A DNA stretch of 64,000 nt from Myxococcales bacterium (lineage in GTDB: Bacteria; Myxococcota_A; Polyangia; Haliangiales; Haliangiaceae). The position numbers were made by a program, and so were the translations under genes. The notes under the pieces were generated by a model. The model was not told the origin of the DNA. It ran no database searches and saw only the letters and a list, made by a program, of their open reading frames with translations. Shown piece by piece: positions 15,306 to 24,302 of the stretch (position 1 is its first letter; each line of letters opens with the position of its first letter). The DNA is taken from NCBI GenBank assembly GCA_016720595.1, contig JADKKI010000021.1, positions 137,510-201,509 of the forward strand. The letters are read 5' to 3'.

Positions 15306-17651
15306 CTCGTTGCGCTTGCGGTCGTCGTCCTCGCGGCGCTTGCGATCGTCGTCATCGCGACGCTTGCGATCGTCGTCCTGCCGCTTCTTGTCCTCGTCCT
15401 GTCGCCGCTTGTCCTCGTCGGCGCGCTTCCTCTGCTCGTCCTGACGCTTGCGGTCCTCTTCCGCGCGCTTCTTCTGCTCCTCCTCGCCGCGGCGCTTGTC
15501 CTCCTCCTGCCGCTTGCGCTGCTCGTCGGCCTGCTTGCGCTGCTGCTCGTCCAGCCGCTTGCGGTCCTCTTCCGCGCGCTTCCTCTGCTCCTCCTCGCCC
15601 CGGCGCTTGTCCTCCTCGGCGCGCTTCTTCTGCTCCTCCTCGCCCCGGCGCTTGTCGGCCTCCGCGCGCTTGCGCTCCTCGTCCTGGCGGCGCTTGTCGT
15701 CGTCGTCCTTGCGGCGCTTGTCTTCCTCCTGCCGCTTGCGCTGCTCCTCGGCCTGCTTGCGCTGATCCTCGTCGAGACGCTTGCGGTCTTCCTCTTTGCG
15801 ACGCTTCTCGTCCTCTTCGCGACCGCGCTTGTCGTTCTCGTCCTTGCGGCGCTTGTCCTCTTCGGCGCGCTTCTTCTGCTCGTCGTCGGCGCGGCGCTTC
15901 TCCTCGTCGGCGCGCTTCTTGTCCTCCTGCAGGCGCTTGTTCTGCGCCTCCTCGGCGCGCTTGCGCTCCTCGTCCTGCCGCTTGCGCTGCTCCTCGGCCT
16001 GCTTGCGCTGATCCTCGTCGAGGCGCTTGCGATCCTCCTCGCGGCGGCGCTTGTCGTCCTCGTCGCGACGGCGCTTCTCCTCCTCGGTGCGCTTCTTGCC
16101 GTCGTCCTCGGCGCGGCGCTTGTCCTCCTCCGCGCGCTTCTTGTCCTCTTCCTGGCGCTTGCGCTGCTCTTCGGCCTGCTTGCGCTGATCCTCGTCGAGG
16201 CGCTTGCGATCCTCCTCGCGGCGGCGCTTGTCCTCCTCCTCGCGGCGCTTCTTGCCCTCCTCGTCCCCGCGGCGCTTGTCCTCCTCCGCACGCTTGCGGT
16301 CCTCGTCGTCGCGGCGGCGCCGATCCTCGTCGAGCTTCTTCCGATCCTCCTCGAGCTTCCGGCGATCGTCCTCGACCTTCTTGCGCGCCTCCTCTTCCTG
16401 CCGCTTGCGATCCTCCGCGCGGCGCTTCTCGAGCAGCTCCTGCTGCTTCTTGAACTCCTCCTGACGCAGGCGCTCGTCGTCCGCGCGGCGCCGCTGCTCC
16501 TCCTCGCGGGCCTTGCGCTCGCGCTCCTCGAGCTTCTTGCGATCCTCCTCGAACCTGCGGCGATCCTCCTCGAGCTTGCGCCGCTGGTTCTCGTCGGCCG
16601 CCTTGCGCTGCTCCTCTTCCATCCGGCGGTTCCGCTCGTCGAGGCGCTTCTGCTCCTCCTCGCGGCGGCGCTTCTCCTCGTCCCACTGGCGCTGCCGATC
16701 CGCGTCCCGGCGGCGCTCCTCTTCTTCACGCTTCATCTGCGCGGCGCGCTCACGCTGCACCTGCTCGTCGCGACGGCGACGCTCCTCGAACTCGCGCTTG
16801 CGATCCGCCATGCGGCGATTGAGGTCACGCAGCTGATCGCGATCGTAGCGCCCGACCTCGCGCAGCTGGAGACGGTCCCGACGGACCTGCACCCGCTGCC
16901 GGCGCATCCAGTCCTCGTCGGGGCCGGCCACCCACAGGTCCTTCTTGAACCGGTGGTAGCGCTGGAGGCGCGAGGTGCCCTGGATGTACGCGGCGAAGTT
17001 CGCCGTCACGTAGAACCGTCGGGGATCGGGGCTGGTCAGCTGGTTGGCCGGGACGAACCGCCACTGCTCGTCGGGGACATAGCTGTCCTCGGCGTAACCC
17101 ATCGGCGCCCAGCCAGCCCAGCCCTCGCCCACACGCCACTGCACCCACGCCGGACCCCACTTGGTATCGGGGACCCAGACCCAGCGATTGACCCACACCC
17201 AGCGGCCGTAGTGATCCGTGGCCCAGCCCCACTGATCGCTCGAGACCCAGGTCCATCCGTACTCGGTGAACGTCCAGTGCCCGTTCGAGTACGGCTGATA
17301 GTTCGGCGTCGAAGGCGCGAACACCCAGCCGTAGGTGCGGTCGTCGTACCAGGAGCCAAACGCATCGAGCTCGTCGTAGAACACGTCGACCGAGGGCACC
17401 GACTGGCCCTCGAGGCTGATGTTGACGTCGTCGTAGACCGGGCCGAGGGGCGGCTGATAGGACAGCTCCACCGTCGGAGGCTGCGTGGGCGGCTGATTCT
17501 GCGGCGGATACGGATTCGGGTTGGGATCTGCCGGTTGCGGCTGATACGGCTGCGGCTGCTGCGGATAGGGCTGCCCGTACTGAGGCGCCGGGGCCGGCTG
17601 CACGGTGCAACCAGAGATCAGGAGGAGTCCGAGCAGTCTTCGCAGGCGCAT
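15297..17651 (-). CDS. Lipoprotein with DUF6600-type Trp-rich domain and very long charged (ER/K) helix
   Basis: 784 residues with lipoprotein signal MRLRRLLGLLLISGC. A Gln/Pro-rich spacer (about 20-75) precedes a Trp/Tyr-rich DUF6600-like region (about 85-260) with repeated elements such as GWVFAPSTPNYQPYSNGHW and YGWTWVSSDQWGWATDHYGR. From about residue 280 to the end, nearly 500 residues consist almost only of Arg, Lys, Glu, Asp and Gln in a DEDRKKRxEE-like pattern. This predicts a stable single alpha-helix or coiled coil tens of nanometres long. Near-identical DNA blocks inside this part imply growth by duplication. Function unknown; a periplasm-spanning spacer anchored in the outer membrane is the simplest picture. 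The 17651 ATG was chosen for the lipobox. Confidence 0.8.
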   Translation of the reverse strand: MRLRRLLGLLLISGCTVQPAPAPQYGQPYPQQPQPYQPQPADPNPNPYPPQNQPPTQPPTVELSYQPPLGPVYDDVNISLEGQSVPSVDVFYDELDAFGSWYDDRTYGWVFAPSTPNYQPYSNGHWTFTEYGWTWVSSDQWGWATDHYGRWVWVNRWVWVPDTKWGPAWVQWRVGEGWAGWAPMGYAEDSYVPDEQWRFVPANQLTSPDPRRFYVTANFAAYIQGTSRLQRYHRFKKDLWVAGPDEDWMRRQRVQVRRDRLQLREVGRYDRDQLRDLNRRMADRKREFEERRRRDEQVQRERAAQMKREEEERRRDADRQRQWDEEKRRREEEQKRLDERNRRMEEEQRKAADENQRRKLEEDRRRFEEDRKKLEERERKAREEEQRRRADDERLRQEEFKKQQELLEKRRAEDRKRQEEEARKKVEDDRRKLEEDRKKLDEDRRRRDDEDRKRAEEDKRRGDEEGKKRREEEDKRRREEDRKRLDEDQRKQAEEQRKRQEEDKKRAEEDKRRAEDDGKKRTEEEKRRRDEDDKRRREEDRKRLDEDQRKQAEEQRKRQDEERKRAEEAQNKRLQEDKKRADEEKRRADDEQKKRAEEDKRRKDENDKRGREEDEKRRKEEDRKRLDEDQRKQAEEQRKRQEEDKRRKDDDDKRRQDEERKRAEADKRRGEEEQKKRAEEDKRRGEEEQRKRAEEDRKRLDEQQRKQADEQRKRQEEDKRRGEEEQKKRAEEDRKRQDEQRKRADEDKRRQDEDKKRQDDDRKRRDDDDRKRREDDDRKRNEKK

Positions 17652-17735
17652 GCCAGTACCCTTTCGACGGTCCGGGTGTGACGGCGGCGTCCGGTCCGAA
17701 TTCAAAGGATACCGTGGCGGGGTAGAGTCCGCGGG

Positions 17736-18290
17736 ATGGTCCAGCCAGATCCGTCACCGCTCGCCGAGGCGGCCACCGAGTTTGACGAGGCGCTCGAGAT
17801 CTACCGCCGGCTGGGCGAGCAGCTCCTCGTGACGCCCCTGGCGAGCGTGAAGCAGCTCGAGCGCGCGAACGGGGTGCTCTCCGAGCTCGCGGGCGGCGAG
17901 GAGCGCCTGCAGGCCGCCGGGCAGAAGCTGGTGGCGGCGCTCGGTGCGTGTCGGGACCACCAAGAGGCCCTCGCCAAGCGCGTGATCGCCCACGTCCCCG
18001 CGATCCAGGCGCGCAACGAGCAGCTCCACGAGCTGATGGGTGAGCTCACCGCGATCGCGGGTGAGGTCAGCGCGGTCAACACGGTGATCCAGGGCAACGG
18101 CGGCACCGCGCTGTCACCGACGAACGCTCCCGAGATCTCGGCGCAGGTGCTCCAGCTGTCCGCACGCGCCGAGGTGCTCGCGACGACGGCGCGCGCCGCC
18201 GAGTACGAGGAGCTCGCCGTGCAGGCGCACGGGCTTCACGAGCGCCTGTCTCTGATCGGCACCCGGCTGCAGAAGGTCAGCGGCGACTGA
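17736..18290 (+). CDS. Hypothetical cytosolic helical protein
   Basis: 184 residues without signal or membrane segment. Long heptad-like helices (for example LAEAATEFDEALEIYRRLGEQ and VLQLSARAEVLATTARAAEY) suggest a coiled-coil bundle. One Cys (about 72). No recognised family. It is divergent from the DUF6600 lipoprotein (84 bp between starts) and convergent with the beta-barrel gene. Confidence 0.6.
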   Translation: MVQPDPSPLAEAATEFDEALEIYRRLGEQLLVTPLASVKQLERANGVLSELAGGEERLQAAGQKLVAALGACRDHQEALAKRVIAHVPAIQARNEQLHELMGELTAIAGEVSAVNTVIQGNGGTALSPTNAPEISAQVLQLSARAEVLATTARAAEYEELAVQAHGLHERLSLIGTRLQKVSGD

Positions 18291-18301
18291 GGCCGTCTGC
18301 T

Positions 18302-19207
18302 CTACTCGTCGGGCGACGACAGCCCGCCGGATGCGAGGCGCGGACCATAGAACCGCATGCTCGCCAGGATCAGCGTCTCGTTCCCGCCCTTGACCTCGCG
18401 ACGTGCGGCGACATCGATGCCCCACTTGATGTTCGCGATGCCGATGCCGCCGGTCACGTAGCTCGCGCCGAGCCCGTTGTCATGGATGCCGCCGACGCGG
18501 ATCGGATAGCCCATGTCGCCGCCGCGCACGAACAGCTCGGCGCCGCCGCCGAACCGCGCACCGCCGCCATCGGTCTTCCAGCGTGAATCGAAGCTGAGCG
18601 CCAAGGTCGGGATCGGGCGCGCGTGGAGCCCGCCGCCGATCGCGCGCGGATACCAGGCCGAGTCCTCGGTCGCGAGCACGTTCTGTGCGGAGATGCCGAG
18701 GTTGATCATCTCGGTGAGGCGCACGGTGGCGCCCGCGTCGAACACGAAGCCGCTCTTCTTGGAGTCCGGCATCGCCTCGTCGTTGTACCGGAAGTACTTG
18801 GTGGTCATCCCGACCATCACGCGCGGCACGAGCAGCTTGGACAGCGACGCGCCGGCGAGGTGCGTGGTGCGCTTCATGTCCATGCCGCCGAGATCCGTCG
18901 TCGATCCCGCGTAGTCGTAGAAGAAGCAGCCCGGGACGATGTTGGTGGAGTCGCACGCCGAGACGCCGACCAGCGACGCGCTGTCAGACGCGCGATAGCC
19001 GTACCCGCCCTCGAACACGAGCTCGCGGTTGAGCGGGAGCCCGGCCGGGTTCAGGTTGATCGACGTGGAGCCCGTAGCGCCGCCACGCATCGCCTCGCCC
19101 ACCGCGATCTCGCGCGGCCCGAGCATGTCATCGAGCGAGTCTGGCTCGGCGTGTGCGCTGCCCAGGAGAGCCGTCACCACGAACACGGAGGGGGCCACCA
19201 AGCGCAT
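18302..19207 (-). CDS. Outer-membrane beta-barrel protein (PorV/FadL-like appearance)
   Basis: 301 residues with signal peptide MRLVAPSVFVVTALLGSAHA. The mature part is rich in alternating polar/apolar strands and glycine (ELVFEGGYGYRASDSAS, VGMTTKYFRYND, LTEMINLGISAQNVL, GGIGIANIKWGIDVA) and begins with the GEAMRGGATGSTSINLNPAG stretch typical of PorV/UPF0164/FadL-type barrels (the 'SxxxNPAG' motif). It lacks the usual terminal Phe. Role unknown; hydrophobic-substrate uptake or a secretion accessory barrel are possibilities. Confidence 0.65.
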   Translation of the reverse strand: MRLVAPSVFVVTALLGSAHAEPDSLDDMLGPREIAVGEAMRGGATGSTSINLNPAGLPLNRELVFEGGYGYRASDSASLVGVSACDSTNIVPGCFFYDYAGSTTDLGGMDMKRTTHLAGASLSKLLVPRVMVGMTTKYFRYNDEAMPDSKKSGFVFDAGATVRLTEMINLGISAQNVLATEDSAWYPRAIGGGLHARPIPTLALSFDSRWKTDGGGARFGGGAELFVRGGDMGYPIRVGGIHDNGLGASYVTGGIGIANIKWGIDVAARREVKGGNETLILASMRFYGPRLASGGLSSPDE

Positions 19208-19314
19208 GCGGCAAGTGTTGGCGCGGATTCACCCCGGAGGCAAGAAACCCGACGATGTTGCCGTTCTGGCACCCGGCCTGCAGCGGGGTTGACCAACTGG
19301 CGACGCCGAGGTGC

Positions 19315-19896
19315 TCAGTCCTCCTCGTCGTCCCCGAACAGCACGCCCACCCGCAGCTCGATTTCATCAAAGGGCTCGGCACGTACCGTCTCCCCGGCCG
19401 CCGCGCGCTGGACCACCACGTAGCCGGCGGCGGACCACCGGTGCACGAGGAGGACGCGCTCCTCGGGATCGAGGAGCCAGTAGTGCGGGACCTCGAACGC
19501 GTGAAGCGTGCGCGGCTTGGTCACGAGATCGTGCTTCTCGTGCCTGGGCGACATGATCTCGCCGACCCAGTCCGGGCGGATCCGCACGGGCCACTCCGTG
19601 GGCCGCTCCACCACGCGATCGCGTCGCCACCCTGCGGCGTCGTGGCAATACAGCTCACCGCCTCCGTACTCGACGTGGATCTCGGTGAACAGCCACCATC
19701 CGCCTGGCCCACCCTTGCCACCAGGCCGCCGGTTGTACGGATCGAAGGCCACCGCGAGCTTGGCGCCTGCCAGGCTGTGCCCCGGAGACGGCAGCGCTCG
19801 TTCGACGATCTCGCCGCCGATGATCTCGAGCCGATCTGGATCGCCGTGCGCGATCAGGTCCTCGAGCGCGGCTGGCTTGCGCGATGGCGTGGCCAC
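19315..19896 (-). CDS. Uma2-family (DUF820) restriction-endonuclease-like protein, copy 1
   Basis: 193 residues. The family has a PD-(D/E)xK nuclease fold of unclear biological role. Seen here are LEIIGGEIVERAL, the acidic motif RIRPDWVGEIMSP with a following HEKHDLVTKPRTLHAFEVPHYWLLDPEERVLLVHR segment (D..., E-x-K-like core and the conserved YWLLDP turn), and the C-terminal FDEIELRVGVLFGD. It is similar in length and motif order to the gene at 25634. No toxin, antitoxin or mobile element is adjacent. Confidence 0.85.
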   Translation of the reverse strand: MATPSRKPAALEDLIAHGDPDRLEIIGGEIVERALPSPGHSLAGAKLAVAFDPYNRRPGGKGGPGGWWLFTEIHVEYGGGELYCHDAAGWRRDRVVERPTEWPVRIRPDWVGEIMSPRHEKHDLVTKPRTLHAFEVPHYWLLDPEERVLLVHRWSAAGYVVVQRAAAGETVRAEPFDEIELRVGVLFGDDEED

Positions 19897-19978
19897 CGAG
19901 CGAGTCTAGCGCGACCGATGGCGATGTGTGCAGCCGGATCATTGCGGGCCAGTAGCTGGACTCTGATATCGTGGGGAT

Positions 19979-21283
19979 GTGGGTCGTCTCCGCTCGGCTG
20001 TGATCGTCGGGATGACGACGCTGTGGGCCCTGCCCGCGGCCGCCGCTCCTGAAGCGGGGACCACGCTCGCCGTCGCCGACCTCGGGTGGCCCGCGACGAC
20101 GGCCGCCGCGACGGTGCGCACCCGCGTGCCGGTGCTCGACACTGCGGAGCGTGGCAAGCAGATCGCGGTGGTCGCCCCAGGCACGCGCGTCACGTGGCGG
20201 CGGATCGTAGCGAGCAGCGATGCGTGCAAGGCGTGGATCGAGCTCGAGCCACGCGGCTGGGCGTGCGCCAAGGATCTCGCTCCCACCGACAAGCCCGCCG
20301 CCATCCCCGCGCCGCCGCCGCCCGTGCGCTGGGCGGACGTCCGGAAGGATGGCGCGGACGCGTTCGAGACCGCCGAGGACATCCGTGCCGCAGCGCCCGC
20401 GAAGCACGTCGATGACAAGACCTATGTCGCGATCAAGGGCAAGACCAAGCCGCTGCGGATCGACGGCGTGACCTACGTGCGCACCGATCAGGGCTGGATC
20501 GCCACCGGTGATCTGTCCTGGTACGCGCCCTCGGACTTCGCGGGGATCGAGCTCACCCCCACCACCTCTCTCGAGGTCGGCTGGGCCGTGGCGAAGAAGC
20601 CGGGCGCGAAGATCGCCGTGCACGCCGCCGCGGATCCCGCAGCGCGCAAGGTCCGCGAGCTGAAGCCGCGCGACCTGGTCTCGATCCTCGAGACCTCGGG
20701 CGAGATGGCGCGGATCGGAGACCAGGAGTGGGTCGAGCTCGTGGAGCTGCGCAAGCCCGCGCGCACGCCGCGCCCCGATGGCATCGGCGCCGCCGAGCAC
20801 TGGATCGATGTCGATCTCGATCAGCAGATCCTCATCACGTACGAGGGCGACACCGCCGTGTTCGCCACCGTGATCTCCTCGGGCCGCAAGCTGTGGGAGA
20901 CGCCCACCGGCATCTACCGGATCACCGGCAAGGAGCCGAAGTCACGAATGCAGTACCAGGGCCGCCCCGATGCGGACCCCGATGACGAGCGCGCGAAGGA
21001 AGCGTGGAACGTTGCCGACGTGCCGTACTCGATGCGGTTCCGCAAGAACTTCGCGCTGCACGGCACCTACTGGCACGACGGCTTCGGTCGCGCGCGCAGC
21101 CACGGCTGCGTGAACCTGTCCACCGCGGACGCCAAGCGCGTCTACGACTGGGTCTCGCCGACTGCGCCCGCCGGCTGGACCGCCGTCGAGGCCACCGACG
21201 ACGGCACGCCCGTGCGCGTCCACTCGCGGCGCGATCCGGCGCCGGTGTGGCGCGACTACGACGGCAAGCTCCTGGCGCCATAA
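19979..21283 (+). CDS. L,D-transpeptidase (YkuD) with N-terminal SH3-like repeats
   Basis: 434 residues with a signal peptide ending near AAAAPE (residue 24); GTG start. Residues about 30-105 and 185-255 contain SH3b-like modules (RTRVPVLDTAERGKQIAVVAPG; AVHAAADPAARKVRELKPRD). The C-terminal YkuD domain (about 265-400) has the catalytic signature HGTYWHDGFGRARSHGCVNL, with nucleophile Cys377 and the preceding His. Such enzymes make 3-3 peptidoglycan crosslinks or attach proteins to peptidoglycan in the periplasm, and most resist beta-lactams other than carbapenems. It stands alone between unrelated genes. Confidence 0.9.
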   Translation: MGRLRSAVIVGMTTLWALPAAAAPEAGTTLAVADLGWPATTAAATVRTRVPVLDTAERGKQIAVVAPGTRVTWRRIVASSDACKAWIELEPRGWACAKDLAPTDKPAAIPAPPPPVRWADVRKDGADAFETAEDIRAAAPAKHVDDKTYVAIKGKTKPLRIDGVTYVRTDQGWIATGDLSWYAPSDFAGIELTPTTSLEVGWAVAKKPGAKIAVHAAADPAARKVRELKPRDLVSILETSGEMARIGDQEWVELVELRKPARTPRPDGIGAAEHWIDVDLDQQILITYEGDTAVFATVISSGRKLWETPTGIYRITGKEPKSRMQYQGRPDADPDDERAKEAWNVADVPYSMRFRKNFALHGTYWHDGFGRARSHGCVNLSTADAKRVYDWVSPTAPAGWTAVEATDDGTPVRVHSRRDPAPVWRDYDGKLLAP

Positions 21284-21445
21284 GCTCCTGCCCTCGCCTC
21301 TCGTGCGTACGCAGTAGTTGCAGCGCTCCCCTTGCCCCGTGCACGCGTTGCGTGGCTGGAGTCAACACGGTCCCAACTCCCGCCACCGGCGCGCGAGGCG
21401 AGCCGGCTCGGCGGAGTCGGCATCGCCGTTGCACGACGAGCCCTC

Positions 21446-22093
21446 ATGCTTGGCAGGACCGTCGTCACTGTGTTCGCGCTCGCCGCGTGTGGGTCGAGCA
21501 CCAACGCACCGCCACCGCGCGTTGCCCGCGACATGCGCGCGAACGAGCACCAGGATGCAGCGCGGCTCCACGCAGCCCGCGCCGCCGAGCTCGCGCGTGT
21601 ATCCGATGCGCTGCGCGAGCAGCCCAAGAAGTGGAAGGATGATCCCAAGACCGGCCTGTGGTTTCGCTCGCTGGATGAGGAGCAGCAGGCCGATGCGCAC
21701 CTCGAGGCCGCGGCCCGGCTCCAGGCCGACTACCAGGAGCGTTGCGCTGGGCTGTCACGAGACGAGATCACGATCTCGCCGCTCCAGCAGTTCAGCACCG
21801 GCGGCATGGCGAAGCCCGACGGCGTCATCGTGTTCCTGGCGCCCGCCGCGGGCCCAGCGGATCGGTTGCTCCGGGCGCTGCGGTGCCATCAGGCGTGGAT
21901 GAGGCTCGGCGAGGCGCAGCGTGACGAGTGCCCACTCGAGCTCGCCGGGATCGATCTCGTCACCTATGGCGACCGCACCGGGATCTCGGTCGAGATCGCG
22001 ATCCAGGATCCGGCGCAGGTCGGCGAGCTACAGCGTCGGGCTCAGCACGTCATCGAGACCGGTCATCATTCCCTGACACGAGGAGATCGCTAG
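21446..22093 (+). CDS. Hypothetical lipoprotein
   Basis: 215 residues. ATG 21446 gives the signal MLGRTVVTVFALAAC followed by GSS, a clear lipobox (LAAC). The mature part is charged and helical (HQDAARLHAARAAELARVSDAL) and then contains GVIVFLAPAAGPADRLLRALRCHQAW. Three further Cys. No recognised family. It is followed with no gap by another small lipoprotein gene with which it probably forms an operon. A longer reading from 21332 would hide the signal. Confidence 0.7.
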   Translation: MLGRTVVTVFALAACGSSTNAPPPRVARDMRANEHQDAARLHAARAAELARVSDALREQPKKWKDDPKTGLWFRSLDEEQQADAHLEAAARLQADYQERCAGLSRDEITISPLQQFSTGGMAKPDGVIVFLAPAAGPADRLLRALRCHQAWMRLGEAQRDECPLELAGIDLVTYGDRTGISVEIAIQDPAQVGELQRRAQHVIETGHHSLTRGDR

Positions 22094-22591
22094 ATGGCGA
22101 CGCGCACGATGTTCTCCGTGATCCTGGTGTCCACGATCCTCGCAGCGTGCGGCGGCAGCAAGGCCCCCCCGCAGTCACCGGCACGAGAGCGGGAGCACGA
22201 GCACCCCACGCTGCCGCCGACGCTGGGCGCCTTCCACGACGTGCTGTCACCGATCTGGCATGCCGACCCCGGCCCCGCCCGGATCGCCGCGGCGTGCGAC
22301 AAGGCAACCGTCCTCCAGCAATCCGCCGCGGCCCTGGTCTCCGAGCCCACGCCGACCGAGGTCTCGACCAAGGTCGAGGTCTGGAAGGTGGCGACCTCGG
22401 AGCTGGTCAGCGCGGTGCAAGCTCTGGCCAACTCGTGCGGCCCCGGTGCCCGTGCTGACGTCGAGGCCAGGCTGACCGACGTCCACGAGGCGTTCCACAA
22501 GGTCGGGACCACGGTGACCGAGATGGGCGATCATGGCGACTACCGCCCACCGAGCGGGACCGGGCGACACGGCGGCTCGGGCGAGCACTGA
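22094..22591 (+). CDS. Hypothetical small lipoprotein
   Basis: 165 residues, starting on the base after the previous stop. Signal MATRTMFSVILVSTILAAC with lipobox LAAC and a GGS sorting context. The mature domain is helical with two Cys (ARIAAACDKATVL, ALANSCGPGARAD) and ends in a His/Gly-rich tail. No family recognised; paired with the preceding lipoprotein. Confidence 0.7.
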   Translation: MATRTMFSVILVSTILAACGGSKAPPQSPAREREHEHPTLPPTLGAFHDVLSPIWHADPGPARIAAACDKATVLQQSAAALVSEPTPTEVSTKVEVWKVATSELVSAVQALANSCGPGARADVEARLTDVHEAFHKVGTTVTEMGDHGDYRPPSGTGRHGGSGEH

Positions 22592-22648
22592 TCACTGCTC
22601 GCTCGCTCCCTCGACTGCCGACGCGTCCCATGACGCGCCAGCCCGGCG

Positions 22649-23731
22649 CTATGGGGTCACGCTGTCCCACGGCATGCTCGGATCGAGTAGCTCGGTGAGC
22701 CAGTCCGAGAGGTGCTTGCCGCTGCCGTCCTTGCGCGGCGAGATCTTGTCGGGCTCGAACAGCAGCCACACGTGCTCACCGCTGTCCTTCGCGTAGACGC
22801 GAAAGTTGGGATGATCGGCGAGCGCGCGATCGCGGAGGTCGGCGATCCCAGCCGAGAAGGCGGCCTCGGGCATCGGGTTGCCCGCCGCGCCTGCGACACA
22901 GTCGGGGTAGCCGTAGCCGTAGAAGCTGCGGATCACGCCATCGCGGGTGCTGGTGATGAGGCCGAGCCGGCGATCTGGATGGGCGTCGGCGAGCCAGCCG
23001 AGGGCGTTCGACAGCCCACCACCGTTGGCCTGCGTACACGTCGTGCAACCCGCGGGCAGTGCAGCCTCCAGGTTCCAGCTGGTCCGGAACATCTGCTGCA
23101 GACACGGCGTCAGGTAGGCGTCGTCGAGGGGAGGTCCGGAGTCATCGACCAGGAACACCGGGGTCGTGCCGAACGCGATCTGCGTTCGATCGTAGTTCAT
23201 CAGCGCACCGAACCCGCCGGCCGACGAGCCTGCGAGCACGACGCGCTTGACCTGCTTCGACTGCGGCACGATCAGATCGAGATCGTGGCCGATGTTGGTG
23301 TAGCCGACGAACGCGCGATCTCCCATCCCGGTGGGGTTCGAGCCTGCATGAACGTCGCCCGTGCAGTACGGCACGAACACGAAGGTCGCGTCGTGCAGTG
23401 GGTTCGCATCGTCGATCCGATCGAACAGGCCGATGTTGTAGGGCGCGATCTCGGTCTCGAAGTTGGCGGGGCCCCAGCCGCTCGGGTGCGCGACGTGGGA
23501 GCACGTCGAGCTGTTGAAGCACGCGCCTCCACCCTCGAGGTAGATCACCAGATCACCGCTGGTGCCGAGGTTCACGCCGATGCCGGTCGGTGACCCGTCC
23601 ATGCACCTCGAGCCCTCGACCGGCACGTAGACCCACTGACTCGGTGTGGTGCCGAGGGTGGGCGGCCCGCCGTCTTGCTGTCCGGCGCAGCCTACGGCGG
23701 AGACGACCAGAAGTCCGACGAGTCGCTTCAT
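22649..23731 (-). CDS. Pectinacetylesterase/Notum-family lipoprotein (alpha/beta hydrolase)
   Basis: 360 residues with lipoprotein signal MKRLVGLLVVSAVGC. The family fold is seen in LVIYLEGGGACFNSSTC (oxyanion region), VPYCTGDVHAGSN and the nucleophile elbow VVLAGSSAGGFGALMNY. The pattern of four or more paired Cys is family-typical (CTTCTQANGGGLSNALGW). The likely acid and base are the Asp of LITSTRDGVIRSFYGYG and the His of SGEHVW. Members remove acetyl or acyl groups from polysaccharides or proteins. In a predatory or saprophytic bacterium a role in degrading extracellular polymers is plausible. Start chosen for the lipobox. Confidence 0.82.
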   Translation of the reverse strand: MKRLVGLLVVSAVGCAGQQDGGPPTLGTTPSQWVYVPVEGSRCMDGSPTGIGVNLGTSGDLVIYLEGGGACFNSSTCSHVAHPSGWGPANFETEIAPYNIGLFDRIDDANPLHDATFVFVPYCTGDVHAGSNPTGMGDRAFVGYTNIGHDLDLIVPQSKQVKRVVLAGSSAGGFGALMNYDRTQIAFGTTPVFLVDDSGPPLDDAYLTPCLQQMFRTSWNLEAALPAGCTTCTQANGGGLSNALGWLADAHPDRRLGLITSTRDGVIRSFYGYGYPDCVAGAAGNPMPEAAFSAGIADLRDRALADHPNFRVYAKDSGEHVWLLFEPDKISPRKDGSGKHLSDWLTELLDPSMPWDSVTP

Positions 23732-23760
23732 GCACGGACTGTATCGCCGGTCCCACAACG

Positions 23761-23788
23761 AAAAACAGCGCGACTCGCGTCGCGCTGT
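23761..23788 (-). terminator. Rho-independent terminator of the RRM gene
   Basis: Read on the minus strand: stem ACAGCGCGA, 6-nt loop, TCGCGCTGT, followed directly by TTTT and TCG. On the plus strand the arms are about 23765-23773 and 23780-23788, with AAAAA at 23761-23765. It lies about 23 bases past the stop of the leftward RRM gene and separates it from the esterase start. Confidence 0.8.
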
Positions 23789-23810
23789 CATCATCGAGTC
23801 GAGCTACGAA

Positions 23811-24302
23811 CTACCAGCGATCGCCGCCGCCGCCGCCGCGACCACCGCCGCCGCGACCGCCACGACCGCCACGGCCACCACGGCCGCCGTCGCCGCCACC
23901 GCCGCCGTAGTCACCGCCGCCGCCGCCGCCGCCGTAGCCGCCGCCACCACCACCGTAGCCGCCGCCACCGCCGCGGTCACCACCGCCGCCGTAGCCGCCG
24001 CCACCGCCACCGCCGCGGAAGCCACCGCCGCCGCCGCCGCCGCCGCCGCGCTGCTGGCGCTGCTCGGCCTCATTGACGCGGAGCGGGCGCCCGTCGAGCG
24101 TGCGGCCATCCATACCCTCGATGGCCTTGGCGGCCTCCTCGGGGGTACCCATGGTCACGAACGCGAAGCCGCGCGAGCGGCCGGTCTCGCGGTCGGAGAC
24201 GAGGTGGACGTCGCTGACCGTTCCGAACTCCTGGAACGCAGTACGGACGCCATCAGCATTGGTGTTGAACGAAAGATTTCCAACGTACAGACGAGTGTTC
24301 AT
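23811..24302 (-). CDS. Glycine-rich RNA-binding protein (single RRM)
   Basis: 163 residues. Residues 1-82 form one RRM with RNP2 (LYVGNL, 5-10) and RNP1 (RGFAFVTM). The remainder is a Gly/Arg/Tyr/Asp tail with GGGYGGGG and GGRGGRGG blocks, as in plant and cyanobacterial cold-induced glycine-rich RNA-binding proteins. Such proteins bind single-stranded RNA, act as chaperones and may phase-separate. The ATG at 24302 begins exactly at the RRM; an upstream ATG at 24389 would add 29 unrelated residues. The gene has its own terminator and a leader with a stem-loop (24335-24375). Confidence 0.92.
   Translation of the reverse strand: MNTRLYVGNLSFNTNADGVRTAFQEFGTVSDVHLVSDRETGRSRGFAFVTMGTPEEAAKAIEGMDGRTLDGRPLRVNEAEQRQQRGGGGGGGGGFRGGGGGGGYGGGGDRGGGGGYGGGGGGYGGGGGGGDYGGGGGDGGRGGRGGRGGRGGGGRGGGGGDRW

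Noticed and set aside
15300..16760. Regularly spaced repeats that look like a CRISPR or satellite array
   Set aside because: They are in-frame codons for a charged helix, with irregular unit lengths and no unique spacers.
19208..19314. Promoter or RNA element between the barrel gene and the Uma2 gene
   Set aside because: Only weak inverted repeats are present, and no convincing -35/-10 or terminator could be placed.
23815..24060. GCC-rich microsatellite-like stretch
   Set aside because: It encodes the glycine-rich tail of the RRM protein without interruption.
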